Part shown: piece after piece, positions 40,641 to 50,416 of the stretch | How the letters are laid out: every line of letters starts with the position of its first letter | Numbering within the stretch: position 1 is the first letter of the stretch | DNA from: Sympetrum striolatum | Lineage: Eukaryota > Arthropoda > Insecta > Odonata > Libellulidae | Length of the DNA: 64,000 nt | Assembly (NCBI GenBank): GCA_947579665.1 | Contig: OX388348.1 | Coordinates: 1,116,001-1,180,000, forward strand | Direction: 5' to 3' | Program-made: the position numbers and the translations under genes | Notes under the pieces: model-generated | Seen by the model: the letters and a program-made list of their open reading frames with translations, nothing else | The model's database searches: none | What the model was told of the DNA's origin: nothing

Positions 40641-43010
40641 TTGTACATACATTACAATGGTATCTCTGTAACATAACAGGAATCTCTTAGCGACAGGTTT
40701 ATGCATGTATCTATCACATGCTCTTACTTGAGTTCTAATTAAGGCTACGAATGAAATTTGAATTAAATGAATATTATTCGCTGTAATTTAGAAAGCCAAA
40801 AAGGAGAACATTATTTAAGTATCAATGTCTCATCGATTACCCCTAAACTCTGTACACCTGATTTTAAATTTACTGGAAATGTTATGGGAATATTTATATA
40901 TTTATAAAGTGACTGTTGAGAGGAAACGTGTGGCTAGAAACGAGTTTCGCGGCAATTGCTCTCCGCCATCTCGTCGCCTCAGATTGCTCTCGTTCTGTTT
41001 GTGGCGGTTGTCCAATTAAAGTTTAATTAAAATCGGACACCCACGCGTTATCAGCCCACAAAATCACGCCTCGCTCTACAAAACGATGTCATTATCACCT
41101 CGTTTAGGACGGCATTCACTTTGAAGTGATCAGATTTGGTTGCTATATTAAATTCGTTATCGGAAATTAGATGTCTCTTGGTTTCAATAGAACATTTAAT
41201 TTGCCGAGATTTTGAAATTAGGTAGCGTAAATGACTACAATGAAAGAAAAATTTAGAAGGGAATATATTTCATGGTAATTTATAAGATGTAGTGACTAAC
41301 ATAGTTTAGGAATTTTTCTGTAAAACCCGCTACAAATATACTGTAAAAAGAAAATTGTCGGTCTAAGGCGTGGCATATTTTAATTTTTTTAAGGAAAGGT
41401 TGCAGAAGCTGCTTCTCCAGAGGTATATAGCATAAGCTACACAAAAACTATCTGATAATCAGATATTGTAATAGCATCATAGTGTGACAATAACACGACG
41501 AGGTAGATAAGGCAGTCAGTTTTGCGTACTCATGGCTCAGCGTCTGCGGACAGAGAAATTCATGACATAGTATGAAAATTCACATCGTTGAAGAATACAT
41601 GACATATTTGAAATGAAATAGGTATTAAAATGGAAAGCTTCTCTAACTAATTAATTTGAAATAACATCACTGTGAATTGTAATCATACGGCAAACGCTTT
41701 CCATTAAAATACTCCTATTATTTTAATATTAAAATCAAATAACTCTATGCATAAAAAGAGAACTTATCATGCGAGTTGTTAAACATGTTATAACTCGAAC
41801 TAGGAAACTTGGTTTAGGAATTAAGCCTAAATCACACGGACTTATGAGGATGTCTTGGACTGACTGGTTTACTCGTTTGCAATTTTTCTATTGAAAAGTC
41901 AGCCCCGACCTCTCGGTATTTTATGTGGATCTCTCCTTCAGATTTGGAATAATAACTAATCATTTAACAGGTTGCAGGTTTAAGACAATACTTTTATATT
42001 TATACAGCACTTAGAGCTAAGTTCCGATCATCAACGTACGAAGTGCAAAATCTTAAGGTAGGAGAAATGAACCCCAATTAATGAATAGGCGTTATATCCG
42101 GGCAGACCTCTCGAATCCCGGACAGTTAGAGAGCAATCCGGACGGATGGGAACACTCTGCCGGACACACTTCTGATGTCCTCAATGGGCGTCTTAATTGC
42201 GTGGTGGGCAAACACGCTGGTGCCCACGGCATCACGAAAGGGTCCTCGGAAGTGATTGGCGATGCCTCTCCACCCACTAGCACTCTGTTTGCACCTTTTG
42301 AATTACTTATTGCTTCCATTCATTTAGACGAACCTTTTTGCAAAACTGATTTCCCCATCGCGGGGTCTAAACTTCATTTGAACCTGACAGCACCGGGAAA
42401 CGCATTTTAAATAAATAATAAATATCTCAAAAGTTCATAAAATCAAGATATTTATCTCCCTTTTACACTCCTTCTGTAGTGAAAAGTAAAATAGCGAATT
42501 ACAGTTACTGAAATTAGTATTATTTAACAATTTTAAATATACAGATTGGCTAGTATTTATCGACAAAATCAAAATTTTATCATTTTAAAATACACGCTTC
42601 GTTTGTAAATTGCTTGACATGAAATATATTACCAATCATTAATTTATATGGGTGGACATTTTCAATAGCAATGTATCATATTACACATTTACACTTTTTA
42701 AGGACACCAAACTCATTGCCCTTCTTGCGATCCAGGCAAAAGTTTGAAGAACTAAGCAACATGAAATCCGAAACAGGGTATTTCGGTCCAGCCGAATCGA
42801 TCACGTGGTTTTTTTGTTGATCTTATTTCTTCCTTTATTTAAGGTTATTTTGGACCATTTTTAAGTCGATTTTACGCGGAACTTAGTCAACTTTCAAACT
42901 CAAAAGATTTTCTTTAAATCATACATAAATTATCTCACGGTGCTATAAGCTAAGTTCTGTCGATTCTTTGACTTCTACTTAGTACATTCTTAGAGCATTA
43001 ATTTTTAAAC
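40641..43010. other. Gene-poor sequence with one GC-richer patch
   Basis: No gene supported. The patch 42090-42310 is GC-richer than its surroundings and open on both strands (109 codons plus, 75 codons minus), which may be an unrecognised exon or element; nothing in either translation is familiar. Confidence 0.35.
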
Positions 43011-43168
43011 TTAGGAATAGAAATAAAAACACTATGTCTAAAATTCCACTTGAGTTTCAGACAATTCTGTCCATCTTCTAGGCCTGAAGATGGACAGAAT
43101 TGTCTGAAACCGGTCTTGTATTAAAAACTCAAGTGGAATTTTCGACATAGTTTTTTTTCTATTCCTAA
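43011..43168. mobile_element. Fold-back element next to the Polinton
   Basis: A 158-bp near-perfect hairpin. The outer arms are TTAGGAATAGAAATAAAAAC and the reverse of ...CTATTCCTAA, and both continue through ACTATGTC and AATTCCACTTGAGTTT. The inner arms are CAGACAATTCTGTCCATCTTC at about 43058-43078 and its reverse complement at 43086-43106. It ends 78 bp before the Polinton target duplication. It is probably an older MITE-like or fold-back insertion; no clear target duplication was found. Confidence 0.6.
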
Positions 43169-43246
43169 TATGGAATTCCACATAGTAAAGGCTTCTTCAA
43201 TCGATTACATTTTATAACTCAGTTTAACACAATTAGTTCATCACGA

Positions 43247-43252
43247 GTGGAA
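43247..43252. repeat. Target-site duplication GTGGAA (left)
   Basis: Identical to 58297-58302, directly abutting the right end of the element. Six bases is the known Polinton target duplication. Confidence 0.9.
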
Positions 43253-43594
43253 AGTAGTAGGATTTTACCGATTCTAGCACAGCTACCGATTCTGGCACAG
43301 CTACCGATTCTAGCACAGCTTAGCTTAGAAAAACCTCTATCAAAAGTCGAACCCTGGGGGCCCCAGAGATGGGGTGGCTCGTCGCACACGCCTTAGGAAG
43401 GTTGTGACGTTAATGAACCCCCTAACCAGTGGTCCATACCCCCCAAAAAAGGATATTGTGATTGTAATAGCATTTAGTCTATGTATTTCTACTTGAGCGC
43501 CGAAAATAATCGCGCTCGCCCAAGTTTGAATTCGCGCCACGCCGCGGTGTTGGTAGTTTCCGCGCTGCCCGCTAGATGGCGTACGCCGTTACTC
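43253..43594 (+). repeat. Left terminal inverted repeat of the Polinton
   Basis: 342 bp, matching the reverse complement of 57955-58296 with six differences, all in the inner 90 bp or so; the outer 245 bp are identical. It opens AGTAGTAGGATTTTACCG, followed by three tandem 18-bp units. The start codon of the 227-aa gene (43576) lies inside it, so the repeat must also supply that gene's promoter or upstream region. Confidence 0.93.
43267..43320 (+). repeat. Three tandem 18-bp units in the terminal repeat
   Basis: Units of ACCGATTCTRGCACAGCT at 43267-43284, 43285-43302 and 43303-43320. The middle unit differs by one base (G for A). The mirror-image set lies at 58229-58282 in the right repeat. 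Short terminal iterons like these could bind the integrase or the replication machinery; the role is inferred. Confidence 0.85.
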
Positions 43595-44259
43595 TTGCTT
43601 CTCCCGAACAAACTGAGATTCGTAATAAAGATCGCGACATTGAAGTAAACATTCAGTGCATGTACTCTATTGCTATGGCGGTATTTAATCCAAAGTCCTT
43701 GTTAGAGTGTTCTAAGAAGAAAACGTTGGACGTTTATTGCAACAATTGGGTCTTTCTGTGGGAAAATCTACCAGAAACTGTTTTCGAAGACTTGAAGACT
43801 TTGTTTTGGATAAATTGTTCTAGGGGGAAATCGTTAGACGTTCATAGGAATGATTGGGCGAATTTGTGGGGAAATCTTTGGAGGTCTAACTTGATTTCAA
43901 AAGCATACAGAACTTCTTTTACAAACATCGACTCATGGACTTTTTGTGCTCTTATTTGTATGGTTTCATCGAATGAGTGTACTTTCCCATTATGCATGCG
44001 GCAACATTTTTGGTGCATAAATTTAGTGAAATACAATAATTTAAAATGGAGAAAATATAATTTCTGTGGTGCGTGTGTTTCAGCATTAATGAATTCAAAC
44101 ATAATGGCTGATGGTTGGAATAAAATAAATATGCATATTAATGTTAAATATCCTAAAGATATGATATCTGAGATTCAAAGTAAGCAGAACTGGTGTTCAC
44201 GTTGCCTCATGAGAGCATTATTTGATATTATGCCAACGAGCACCTGTTTAAATTGTTAA
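43576..44259 (+). CDS. Left-end accessory protein, Cys-rich, possible cullin-adaptor motifs
   Basis: A 227-residue protein I do not recognise as a named family. Its first codons lie in the terminal repeat. The N-terminal third holds a twofold repeat: KTLDVYCNNWVFLWENL and KSLDVHRNDWANLWGNL. The first copy fits an elongin BC box (T50-L-x3-C-x3-V59), followed by L65-PETVFED-L73, which fits the Cul2-box pattern. The rest is rich in cysteine (CALIC, FCGAC, WCSRC, CLNC) and may bind zinc. An E3-ligase adaptor that redirects host ubiquitination is a reasonable guess only, since both motifs are short. The gene ends 9 bp before AATAAA (44268) and converges on the minus-strand gene at 44311. Confidence 0.75.
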   Translation: MAYAVTLASPEQTEIRNKDRDIEVNIQCMYSIAMAVFNPKSLLECSKKKTLDVYCNNWVFLWENLPETVFEDLKTLFWINCSRGKSLDVHRNDWANLWGNLWRSNLISKAYRTSFTNIDSWTFCALICMVSSNECTFPLCMRQHFWCINLVKYNNLKWRKYNFCGACVSALMNSNIMADGWNKINMHINVKYPKDMISEIQSKQNWCSRCLMRALFDIMPTSTCLNC

Positions 44260-44267
44260 GGTTATTA

Positions 44268-44273
44268 AATAAA
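44268..44273 (+). terminator. Poly(A) signal for the 227-aa gene
   Basis: AATAAA nine bases after the stop codon. A minus-strand set of overlapping AATAAA words lies opposite at 44300-44310, so the two genes end back to back. Confidence 0.6.
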
Positions 44274-44310
44274 GAAAACTCATTTCTTTGTCGGAAAAAT
44301 TTATTTTATT

Positions 44311-44592
44311 TTATTCTATCATTAATTTATTTTTTTTTAATGTTAGATGCAATTGAATTCTTTCATCATCAAATTTCTTTATTTCTTCTTCACTCATGTT
44401 TAAATAAGTTGGAAGAAATATCCGTCTCTCCTTCCCCTCATATTGGATGACAGCTAGAGTGCCCATTCCAAATCTCGTCCTTTGATTTTCAATTTTTTTT
44501 ATGAGGTATTTTTCTCCTTCTTTTAGGTTTCCTTTTTCTAAAAATTGTGCTTCTTCCTGTCTCCTTAGCAGAACAGATTTGATGTCGACCAT
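44311..44592 (-). CDS. Small conserved Polinton protein, 93 aa
   Basis: A basic and acidic mixed protein, MVDIKSVLLRR to KKNKLMIE. The centre (RTRFGMGTLAVIQYEGKER followed by RIFLPTYLNMSEEEI) looks like beta strands followed by a helix and resembles small proteins often seen next to invertebrate Polintons. I do not know its function; a small OB-like nucleic-acid-binding fold is possible. Just before the ATG the minus strand reads TTTTTTATAG, a good splice acceptor, and a GTAAGT donor lies at 44881, so a 289-bp 5'-UTR intron (44593-44881) is likely. A TATATATA box sits at 44997-45004. AATAAA follows the stop immediately (44305-44310 in reverse). Confidence 0.7.
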   Translation of the reverse strand: MVDIKSVLLRRQEEAQFLEKGNLKEGEKYLIKKIENQRTRFGMGTLAVIQYEGKERRIFLPTYLNMSEEEIKKFDDERIQLHLTLKKNKLMIE

Positions 44593-44881
44593 CTATAAAA
44601 AATGAGATAAACGATTACTTACAATATTGTTCATAACAAAGTTTTTAAAACATAAATAATCTGGCATATCAGTTTCTATGGGGCCAAATAAGGAAATGGT
44701 TAATTACATTTGAAAGTATAAAGATAGATTATGAAAATTACTTCTACTTTGTTTGTTGCAAATTGGTGTAGTTTTTTAATAGCGATGTACATTCTACAAC
44801 CAAAAATTTAAAAAAAGAATTAGAAAAAAATCAGCCAAAATCTATCTTTAAAATTAGTTTTAGTTGTGCTAATATACTTAC
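44593..44881 (-). other. Predicted 5'-UTR intron of the 93-aa gene
   Basis: Donor GTAAGTAT at 44881 and acceptor TTTTTTATAG ending at 44593, directly before the ATG. The exon upstream (to about 44970) has no ATG on the minus strand, as expected for an untranslated leader. A second GTAAGT at 44622 would give an intron of only 30 bases and is unlikely. Confidence 0.5.
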
Positions 44882-44996
44882 TTTTAAGTTTTTCTGCAGC
44901 GGCTGGAGGCTTTATTTGCTGTACGATTTTGTTAGATGCGTTGTCTATCCCCTCAGTAGGCTACGGATGACTATAATTCTGCTAGAAAATGCCGAG

Positions 44997-45004
44997 TATA
45001 TATA
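44997..45004 (-). promoter_or_regulatory. TATA box for the 93-aa gene
   Basis: TATATATA on the minus strand. Transcription would start about 30 bases lower, leaving a leader exon of roughly 90 bases before the predicted donor at 44881. Confidence 0.45.
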
Positions 45005-45186
45005 GTGCTTTTCAGTGAAAAAATTAAGAACAGAAGAATATACACGTGCACAGAGAATGACCGCTCGTTTATGTTGCTAGGCAACTCCCTACTAGGCAGC
45101 GCAGAAAAGTGGCTAGGTAATGGGAAAAACCCGCTGCTATTGCATTATTGAGGAACTCCTTCGATGAGAGCAGATTATTCTGTGGC

Positions 45187-45430
45187 AGAGGCAGGTCGTA
45201 ACACGTCCAAGGCCGCCGTCCATCGCATTTAATACCGTTACTCTTAGCAGAGCTCGTAGTAAAGATCGCGACATTGAATTAAGCATTCAGTGTATGTTCC
45301 GCGCCTCGCCACGGCGCTAGTACTTACTACGCTGCCCGCTAGATGGCATATGCCTGCTTATTCCTGCTTCTAGAGGCGAGAAAAAAACGATGAAAGTTAT
45401 GTCGTTGAAACACGTCCAGGGCCGCCAAGT
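45187..45430 (+). repeat. Scrambled, decayed copy of terminal-repeat sequence
   Basis: 45231-45300 resembles the sequence just inside the left repeat (43585-43665), sharing TTACTCTT and AAAGATCGCGACATTGAA. 45301-45355 resembles the inner end of the repeat (43530-43585), sharing GCTGCCCGCTAGATGGC. The two blocks stand in swapped order compared with the left end. They are bracketed by a direct repeat AACACGTCCARGGCCGCC at 45200-45217 and 45409-45426. This looks like a past end rearrangement or the trace of another element. Confidence 0.65.
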
Positions 45431-45486
45431 TTCTCATTCAGACGAAAGAATCTCGATCCACTGCAGCAGCTCGCAACGGGATTATG

Positions 45487-45495
45487 TATAAAAAG
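45487..45495 (+). promoter_or_regulatory. TATA box for the polymerase transcript
   Basis: TATAAAAAG, followed about 30 bases later by TTCAGAC, which could be the start site. The next element is a donor at 45592, so the first exon would be a short leader of about 70 bases. Confidence 0.55.
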
Positions 45496-45591
45496 AGAAG
45501 AAATCTGGTTAGAACTTCAGACTGCGTTTACGTCTTCCTAGAAATATATTCCTGTGCAAGCAAATTACAGCAGCAAGCATCTCTCATTTTC

Positions 45592-45694
45592 GTAAGTACT
45601 CAAACTTCTTACTAAACATTAATATTTAGGTTGGAATGTAAGAAAGCGCAGTATTTGAAATAGTAATTAATTATCTTTTTCTTTCTTACCACAG
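45592..45694 (+). other. Predicted 5'-UTR intron upstream of PolB
   Basis: A 103-bp intron with donor GTAAGTACT at 45592 and a pyrimidine tract ending in ACCACAG at 45694. It lies between the TATA box and the PolB start codon at 45747. No ATG is lost by splicing, so the protein is unaffected. Confidence 0.6.
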
Positions 45695-45746
45695 AGTAAT
45701 CATTTCCAATTTTATTTTCCCATTCCTATCCTCACACCCATTCATT

Positions 45747-48700
45747 ATGACTTCTGTTTCGGAAATTTTGAATAATTTTAAAGCTGGGATATATAACTCC
45801 GAGCATGAGTTAGAAACAGCGCTACATAATATTCATGAGCGTATAGTATTCAACGAGGATACCATAGATGATTTAAATTGTTATGAAAAAATCATAGATG
45901 CACTTGATAAATTAAAAAAAAGACGTTTCTGCTCATATTGCGAAATTTATTATAGTTTAGTTGATCCTATTATCCACGAAAATACAAATTTGCACAGAAG
46001 TCACATTATTTCCCAAAGAGGTCGAGGATTTGTTGAAGTAGAATCTGCAGTAAAATCTAGACTAAAAACATTTTGGATTACGTCCGACAATGAAACGAAA
46101 GAAGACTTTATTTCATTTTTAAATAATATTCGCAATCAATTGGTAGATAAAGTAAAGGAGCAGGTCATTGCTAATAATACAATTAAATTTAACGTAGTAT
46201 TAATATGCAAATTCCGAAAGGGTGAGGATGAAGAGTTGGAGACTTCATTTAAGACGAGCAACAGACGAGTAGTACTTGCCGATCAAGTTAATGAAATCAT
46301 TGATGAAACTTTTTCCAAACTTTTGAAAGAGAAATCTGAATTTCAGGCGAAAGGGTCCGGTTGGGCTTTGTCAGAGATCTTTGGATTGGAATTACGAATT
46401 AACAAGTATACCCCTCTAAGAGGTTCGACATACATTGAGCTACCAAGTAAAATTAAAAACAGAAAGGCAGTAGTAAATATTAAAAACAACGATAAATATT
46501 GTTTTAAATATTCTATATGGGCAAAAAATGTTGACAGGAATCCGCAAAGAGTTTCAAAGTACTATACACCATCATGTGACAACGGTTATCTATGGGTTTG
46601 CATAGAATACCCCGTCGCTTTAAAAGACATACCAATATTCGAGCGAGCAAACAATATTTCGATAAATGTCTTTGGGTTAGATGAGAAAAGCAACGTTTAT
46701 CCAATTAAAATTGTAGACATCGAGTTACCTGATCACCGAGATTTATTATATATAACAAATGACAAAACTTCGCATTTCTGTTGGATAAAAAACTTTAGCA
46801 GACTTACATCATCGCAGTTTACGAGGTATGGTCACCATCTTCATATTTGCAAACGATGTTTTACCCATTACGTAGATGAAACAAGGTTGGAAAAACACAA
46901 GGAACTGTGCAGGGGGACTGGCGAACCGAGTAGAATCATGCTCCCAGAAGAGACTAATAAAATTTTGAAATTTACCAATCTTAATCGCTCTTTTCCAGTC
47001 CCCTATGTAATATATGCAGATTTTGAATGCCTTCTTCAAAATATTAGCACCTGCCGTCCATCGTCCCACGCATCCTACACGCACGCCATACAAAAACATG
47101 AACCATTCAGCTTTTGTTATATTGTATTAACGCCCGAAGGATGTCAAAAACCGCAATTGTATCGGGGGCCTAATGCCGCTCGTGTTTTTATTCAGAGAAT
47201 GAAAGATGAAGCGGAGAGGACATTTAAATTGTACAAAAACGTTGTTCCCATGAAGCCGCTAACCTCAGAAGAAGAGACAGATTTTAAAAACGCTGCTAAT
47301 TGCCACATTTGCGGGAAGGAATTAAATGCGGACCGAGTTAAAGATCACGATCACTTGACAGGTAAATATCGAGGACCCGCACACTCGTTTTGCAATGTAC
47401 AATACAAAATGCCAAATTTTCTTCCCGTGTTTATTCATAATCTTTCCTCATATGATGGTCATTTTATAATTCGCGAATTAACCTACGACGAAAGAAATAT
47501 ATTTGTCATACCGAATACTGAAGAAAAGTATATTTCATTCGCAAAGTCGATCGACGATCATTTTACCATTAGATTTGTTGATACATATCGTTTCATGCCC
47601 GCTTCATTAGCTTCACTGGTCACAAATTTAAAGAAATTTAAATATACAAATGAAATATTCGGCGAGAAAACGAACCTAGTCGCACGCAAGGGAGTCTACC
47701 CTTATGATTATACAAACTCAATCGAAAAACTAGAGGAAACATCACTTCCGGAGAGGAAAAACTTTTACAACCGATTAACGGACGAGGGTGTGTCTGAGGA
47801 AGACTACGAACACGCGAAAAATGTGTGGGAATCTTTTGATTGTAGGACACTTGGGGACTATAGCGATGTGTATTTAAAAACTGATGTGACGCTTCTTGCA
47901 GATGTTTTTGAGAATTTTCGTGATGTCTGTCTCGATGCTTACAAACTCGATCCTGCTTGGTATTTTACTACACCAGGTTTAACTTTCGATGCAATGCTAA
48001 AGTACACAGAAATCGAGCTGGAATTATTGACAGATTACGATATGATTCTCATGCTAGAGAATGGTATTCGTGGTGGAATCAGCCAGTGCTGTAAGCGTTA
48101 TGTTGAGGCTAATAACAAATATTTGGAAAACTATAACCCTGAGATGGATTCCACTTATATTACTTATTATGATGCTAATAACTTATATGGATGGGCTTTA
48201 TCTAGACCGATTCCCTACTCTAACTTTAGATGGCTAGACAGCGCTGAAATTGATCAATTAGAAATAACAAATATTGCTGATGATAATGAAAAGGGTTATA
48301 TTCTTCAAGTGGATTTAGAATATCCAAAATCTCTGCATGACATGCATTCAGATTTACCTCTTTGCCCAGAAAACAAAAAACCTCCTGGTGGTAAGCATAA
48401 TAAATTGTTAACGACTCTCGAAAACAAAGAAAAATACGTAATTCACTATGTAAACTTAAAGCAAGCTATTTCTCTTGGTCTAACACTCAAAAAAATACAT
48501 AGAGTAATTGAATTTAGTCAATCACCATGGTTAAAAAAATACATAGATTCAAATACGGATCGAAGAAAATGTGCTAACAACGAGTTTGAAAAGGATTTTT
48601 ACAAATTAATGAATAACGCGGTTTTCGGCAAGACGATGGAGAATGTGAGAAAACGAATGAATTTAGAATTAGTCACAGGAGAAAGAAGACTAGAAAAATT

Positions 48701-49421
48701 AATCAGCAAGTCCACATTTTTGGATAGAACAATTTTTAGCGAGTCCTTGGTAGCTGTACATCTAAGAAAATCAATCATCAAAATGAACAAACCGATATAC
48801 ATTGGTTTTTGTGTTCTCGATTTAAGTAAGACTTTAATGTATAATTTCCATTACAAGACGATGTTACTGAAATATGGAGAAAAAATATCTTTGGCGTATA
48901 CTGATACAGATAGCTTTATTTATTGCATTAAAACCGAAGACATATACGATGATATGTTACAAAATCTTGACACGTTTGACACTTCAAATTACCCCCAAGA
49001 ACACAAATGCTACTCGATTAAAAACAAAAAAGTTATTGGTAAGTTCAAGGATGAATTAGATGGAAAATTGATGACGCATTTTATAGGATTGCGAAGTAAA
49101 TTGTATTCGTATAAATTGGAGGGGGAAAAAGAGAAAAAGAAGGCCAAAGGAATTACTAAAACTGTGATTAATAAAGCACTTCATTTCGATGACTACATCC
49201 GCTGTTTGAGGAATAGTTCTACAGAATATCGAAAAATGACAGTAATTCGTAGTAAAAAGCATAAACTGTATACGTTGGAAATGAATAAATTAACGCTAAA
49301 TGCGAGCGACGATAAGAGATATATTTGTGAAAATGGTGTAGATACATTCGCTTGGGGCCATTACAAAATTCCACGAAAACGGACACATAGCGAAGCATTC
49401 CCATCAGATGACGAAACTTAA
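45747..49421 (+). CDS. polB: Protein-primed family B DNA polymerase
   Basis: A 1,224-residue protein-primed replicase that would copy the linear element from its ends. The 3'-5' exonuclease motifs are D425FE (YADFECL), HNLSSYD570 and Y709LKTD713. The polymerase motifs are A, D809ANNLYGW; B, around N956NAVFGK; and C, YTD1053TD1055S. A Cys/His insert lies between Exo I and Exo II (CHICGKEL from C519, then DHDHLTGKYRG), as in other Polinton polymerases, where it resembles an HNH/endonuclease VII fold. Further fingers lie near residues 61-85 (CSYC...H...H) and 368-390 (CKRC...H...C). The length is typical of the group and no stop interrupts it. The terminal protein that would prime synthesis is not obvious; the N-terminal region may serve. 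Confidence 0.95.
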   Translation: MTSVSEILNNFKAGIYNSEHELETALHNIHERIVFNEDTIDDLNCYEKIIDALDKLKKRRFCSYCEIYYSLVDPIIHENTNLHRSHIISQRGRGFVEVESAVKSRLKTFWITSDNETKEDFISFLNNIRNQLVDKVKEQVIANNTIKFNVVLICKFRKGEDEELETSFKTSNRRVVLADQVNEIIDETFSKLLKEKSEFQAKGSGWALSEIFGLELRINKYTPLRGSTYIELPSKIKNRKAVVNIKNNDKYCFKYSIWAKNVDRNPQRVSKYYTPSCDNGYLWVCIEYPVALKDIPIFERANNISINVFGLDEKSNVYPIKIVDIELPDHRDLLYITNDKTSHFCWIKNFSRLTSSQFTRYGHHLHICKRCFTHYVDETRLEKHKELCRGTGEPSRIMLPEETNKILKFTNLNRSFPVPYVIYADFECLLQNISTCRPSSHASYTHAIQKHEPFSFCYIVLTPEGCQKPQLYRGPNAARVFIQRMKDEAERTFKLYKNVVPMKPLTSEEETDFKNAANCHICGKELNADRVKDHDHLTGKYRGPAHSFCNVQYKMPNFLPVFIHNLSSYDGHFIIRELTYDERNIFVIPNTEEKYISFAKSIDDHFTIRFVDTYRFMPASLASLVTNLKKFKYTNEIFGEKTNLVARKGVYPYDYTNSIEKLEETSLPERKNFYNRLTDEGVSEEDYEHAKNVWESFDCRTLGDYSDVYLKTDVTLLADVFENFRDVCLDAYKLDPAWYFTTPGLTFDAMLKYTEIELELLTDYDMILMLENGIRGGISQCCKRYVEANNKYLENYNPEMDSTYITYYDANNLYGWALSRPIPYSNFRWLDSAEIDQLEITNIADDNEKGYILQVDLEYPKSLHDMHSDLPLCPENKKPPGGKHNKLLTTLENKEKYVIHYVNLKQAISLGLTLKKIHRVIEFSQSPWLKKYIDSNTDRRKCANNEFEKDFYKLMNNAVFGKTMENVRKRMNLELVTGERRLEKLISKSTFLDRTIFSESLVAVHLRKSIIKMNKPIYIGFCVLDLSKTLMYNFHYKTMLLKYGEKISLAYTDTDSFIYCIKTEDIYDDMLQNLDTFDTSNYPQEHKCYSIKNKKVIGKFKDELDGKLMTHFIGLRSKLYSYKLEGEKEKKKAKGITKTVINKALHFDDYIRCLRNSSTEYRKMTVIRSKKHKLYTLEMNKLTLNASDDKRYICENGVDTFAWGHYKIPRKRTHSEAFPSDDET

Positions 49422-49458
49422 ACATTATTAATATCGCTATTGAGGCTGAATAGGCTCA

Positions 49459-50109
49459 GTGTTGGCCATGACTTTGGTCTGGCACCATCCGTTTTCTTGT
49501 CTAGTTTCTGGACCAAGCTCATCAGGGAAGACCACATTCGTCACTAGGTTCTTGGAAAATCTAGATCATATGGTAGATCAGGAGATAGATGAGATTATTT
49601 GGTGTTGTAGTCCGGGAAGCGAACCTAACCTACATTCAACGCGCGTTCGGTTTCAACACGAAATACCGTCGTTCGAATATTCTAATGGTAAATCGTATAT
49701 CTATATAATAGACGATTTAATGAGCGAGGGAGGTTATAGCAAAGAAGTATGCAAACTCTTTACCAGAGGAAGTCATCATTTTAATATATCTGTTTTTTTG
49801 CTCACGCAAAATTTTTTTTATCATTCCCCCCATTCAAGAAGCATATCCCTGAATGCAAAGTACATTGTGTTTTTTAAAAATCCTAGAGATCAACTGCAGT
49901 TTGATCAATTAGCTCGACAAGTGTATCCGGAAAATCCGCGAGAGTTAAGGAGAGTATATAAGGAATCGACAAAAGAGCCATATGGCTATTTGGTATTAGA
50001 CCTTGTACAGGATACGGACGATAGATTTCGTTTCCGAACAAACATTTTCCCCGAAGACGGGGCCACTAGGATATTTATGAACACAGATGATGAAACGATT
50101 GAAGAGTAA
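49459..50109 (+). CDS. FtsK/HerA-type genome-packaging ATPase
   Basis: A 216-residue A32-like packaging ATPase, which would pump DNA into the capsid. The Walker A motif is G18PSSSGKT25. The Walker B motif is YIYIID85D86, followed by a sensor-type FLLTQN segment. The length is typical of Polinton and poxvirus-like packaging ATPases. The frame also opens at a second ATG three codons on (MTLVWHHPF), which may be the real start because the HPF segment leading to Walker A is the conserved beginning. The gene sits 38 bp after PolB and overlaps the next gene by 23 bp. Confidence 0.9.
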   Translation: MLAMTLVWHHPFSCLVSGPSSSGKTTFVTRFLENLDHMVDQEIDEIIWCCSPGSEPNLHSTRVRFQHEIPSFEYSNGKSYIYIIDDLMSEGGYSKEVCKLFTRGSHHFNISVFLLTQNFFYHSPHSRSISLNAKYIVFFKNPRDQLQFDQLARQVYPENPRELRRVYKESTKEPYGYLVLDLVQDTDDRFRFRTNIFPEDGATRIFMNTDDETIEE

Positions 50110-50416
50110 TAAGCATTTGCTTCATGCCTTAAAAAACGCCAAGCCTAAGTTACGATCCGCCATCATCAAGTGCTCAGATGATGAGTTAATTAAGGCTATC
50201 AGTGAGTGTTGCTTGAACGCACTCAATGGTAATCATATAATAAATCCGAGTTTGAAACGTAAACTCGCCAAACATCGTAATTGCTTGAGAGCTTTGGCCT
50301 CTCAAGGAGTTAGTATTAAGAAGAAACGGACACTGCTCGTACAAAAGGGGGGTTTCCTCCCAATGCTTCTTGGTTCGATTCTGAGCGGTGTTCTCGGTAG
50401 TATTTTAGGAAAATGA
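50087..50416 (+). CDS. Small basic protein with hydrophobic tail, probable minor virion component
   Basis: A 109-residue protein found at this place in many animal Polintons. The first 80 residues are basic and helical with a conserved-looking core (ISECCLNALNGNHI). The end, KKRTLLVQKGGFLPMLLGSI followed by LSGVLGSILGK, is a Gly-rich hydrophobic helix that could insert into a membrane. By position and tail it may be a minor capsid or membrane-lytic protein, like the adenovirus pVI/pX class; this is inference. The start overlaps the ATPase end and its stop overlaps the next start as ATGA. Confidence 0.75.
   Translation: MMKRLKSNKHLLHALKNAKPKLRSAIIKCSDDELIKAISECCLNALNGNHIINPSLKRKLAKHRNCLRALASQGVSIKKKRTLLVQKGGFLPMLLGSILSGVLGSILGK

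Noticed and set aside
44593..44622. 30-base intron before the 93-aa gene
   Set aside because: The donor at 44622 would give an intron too short for animal splicing; the donor at 44881 is preferred.
46513..47099. Minus-strand frames opposite PolB
   Set aside because: Shadows of the polymerase gene, with no domain or promoter.
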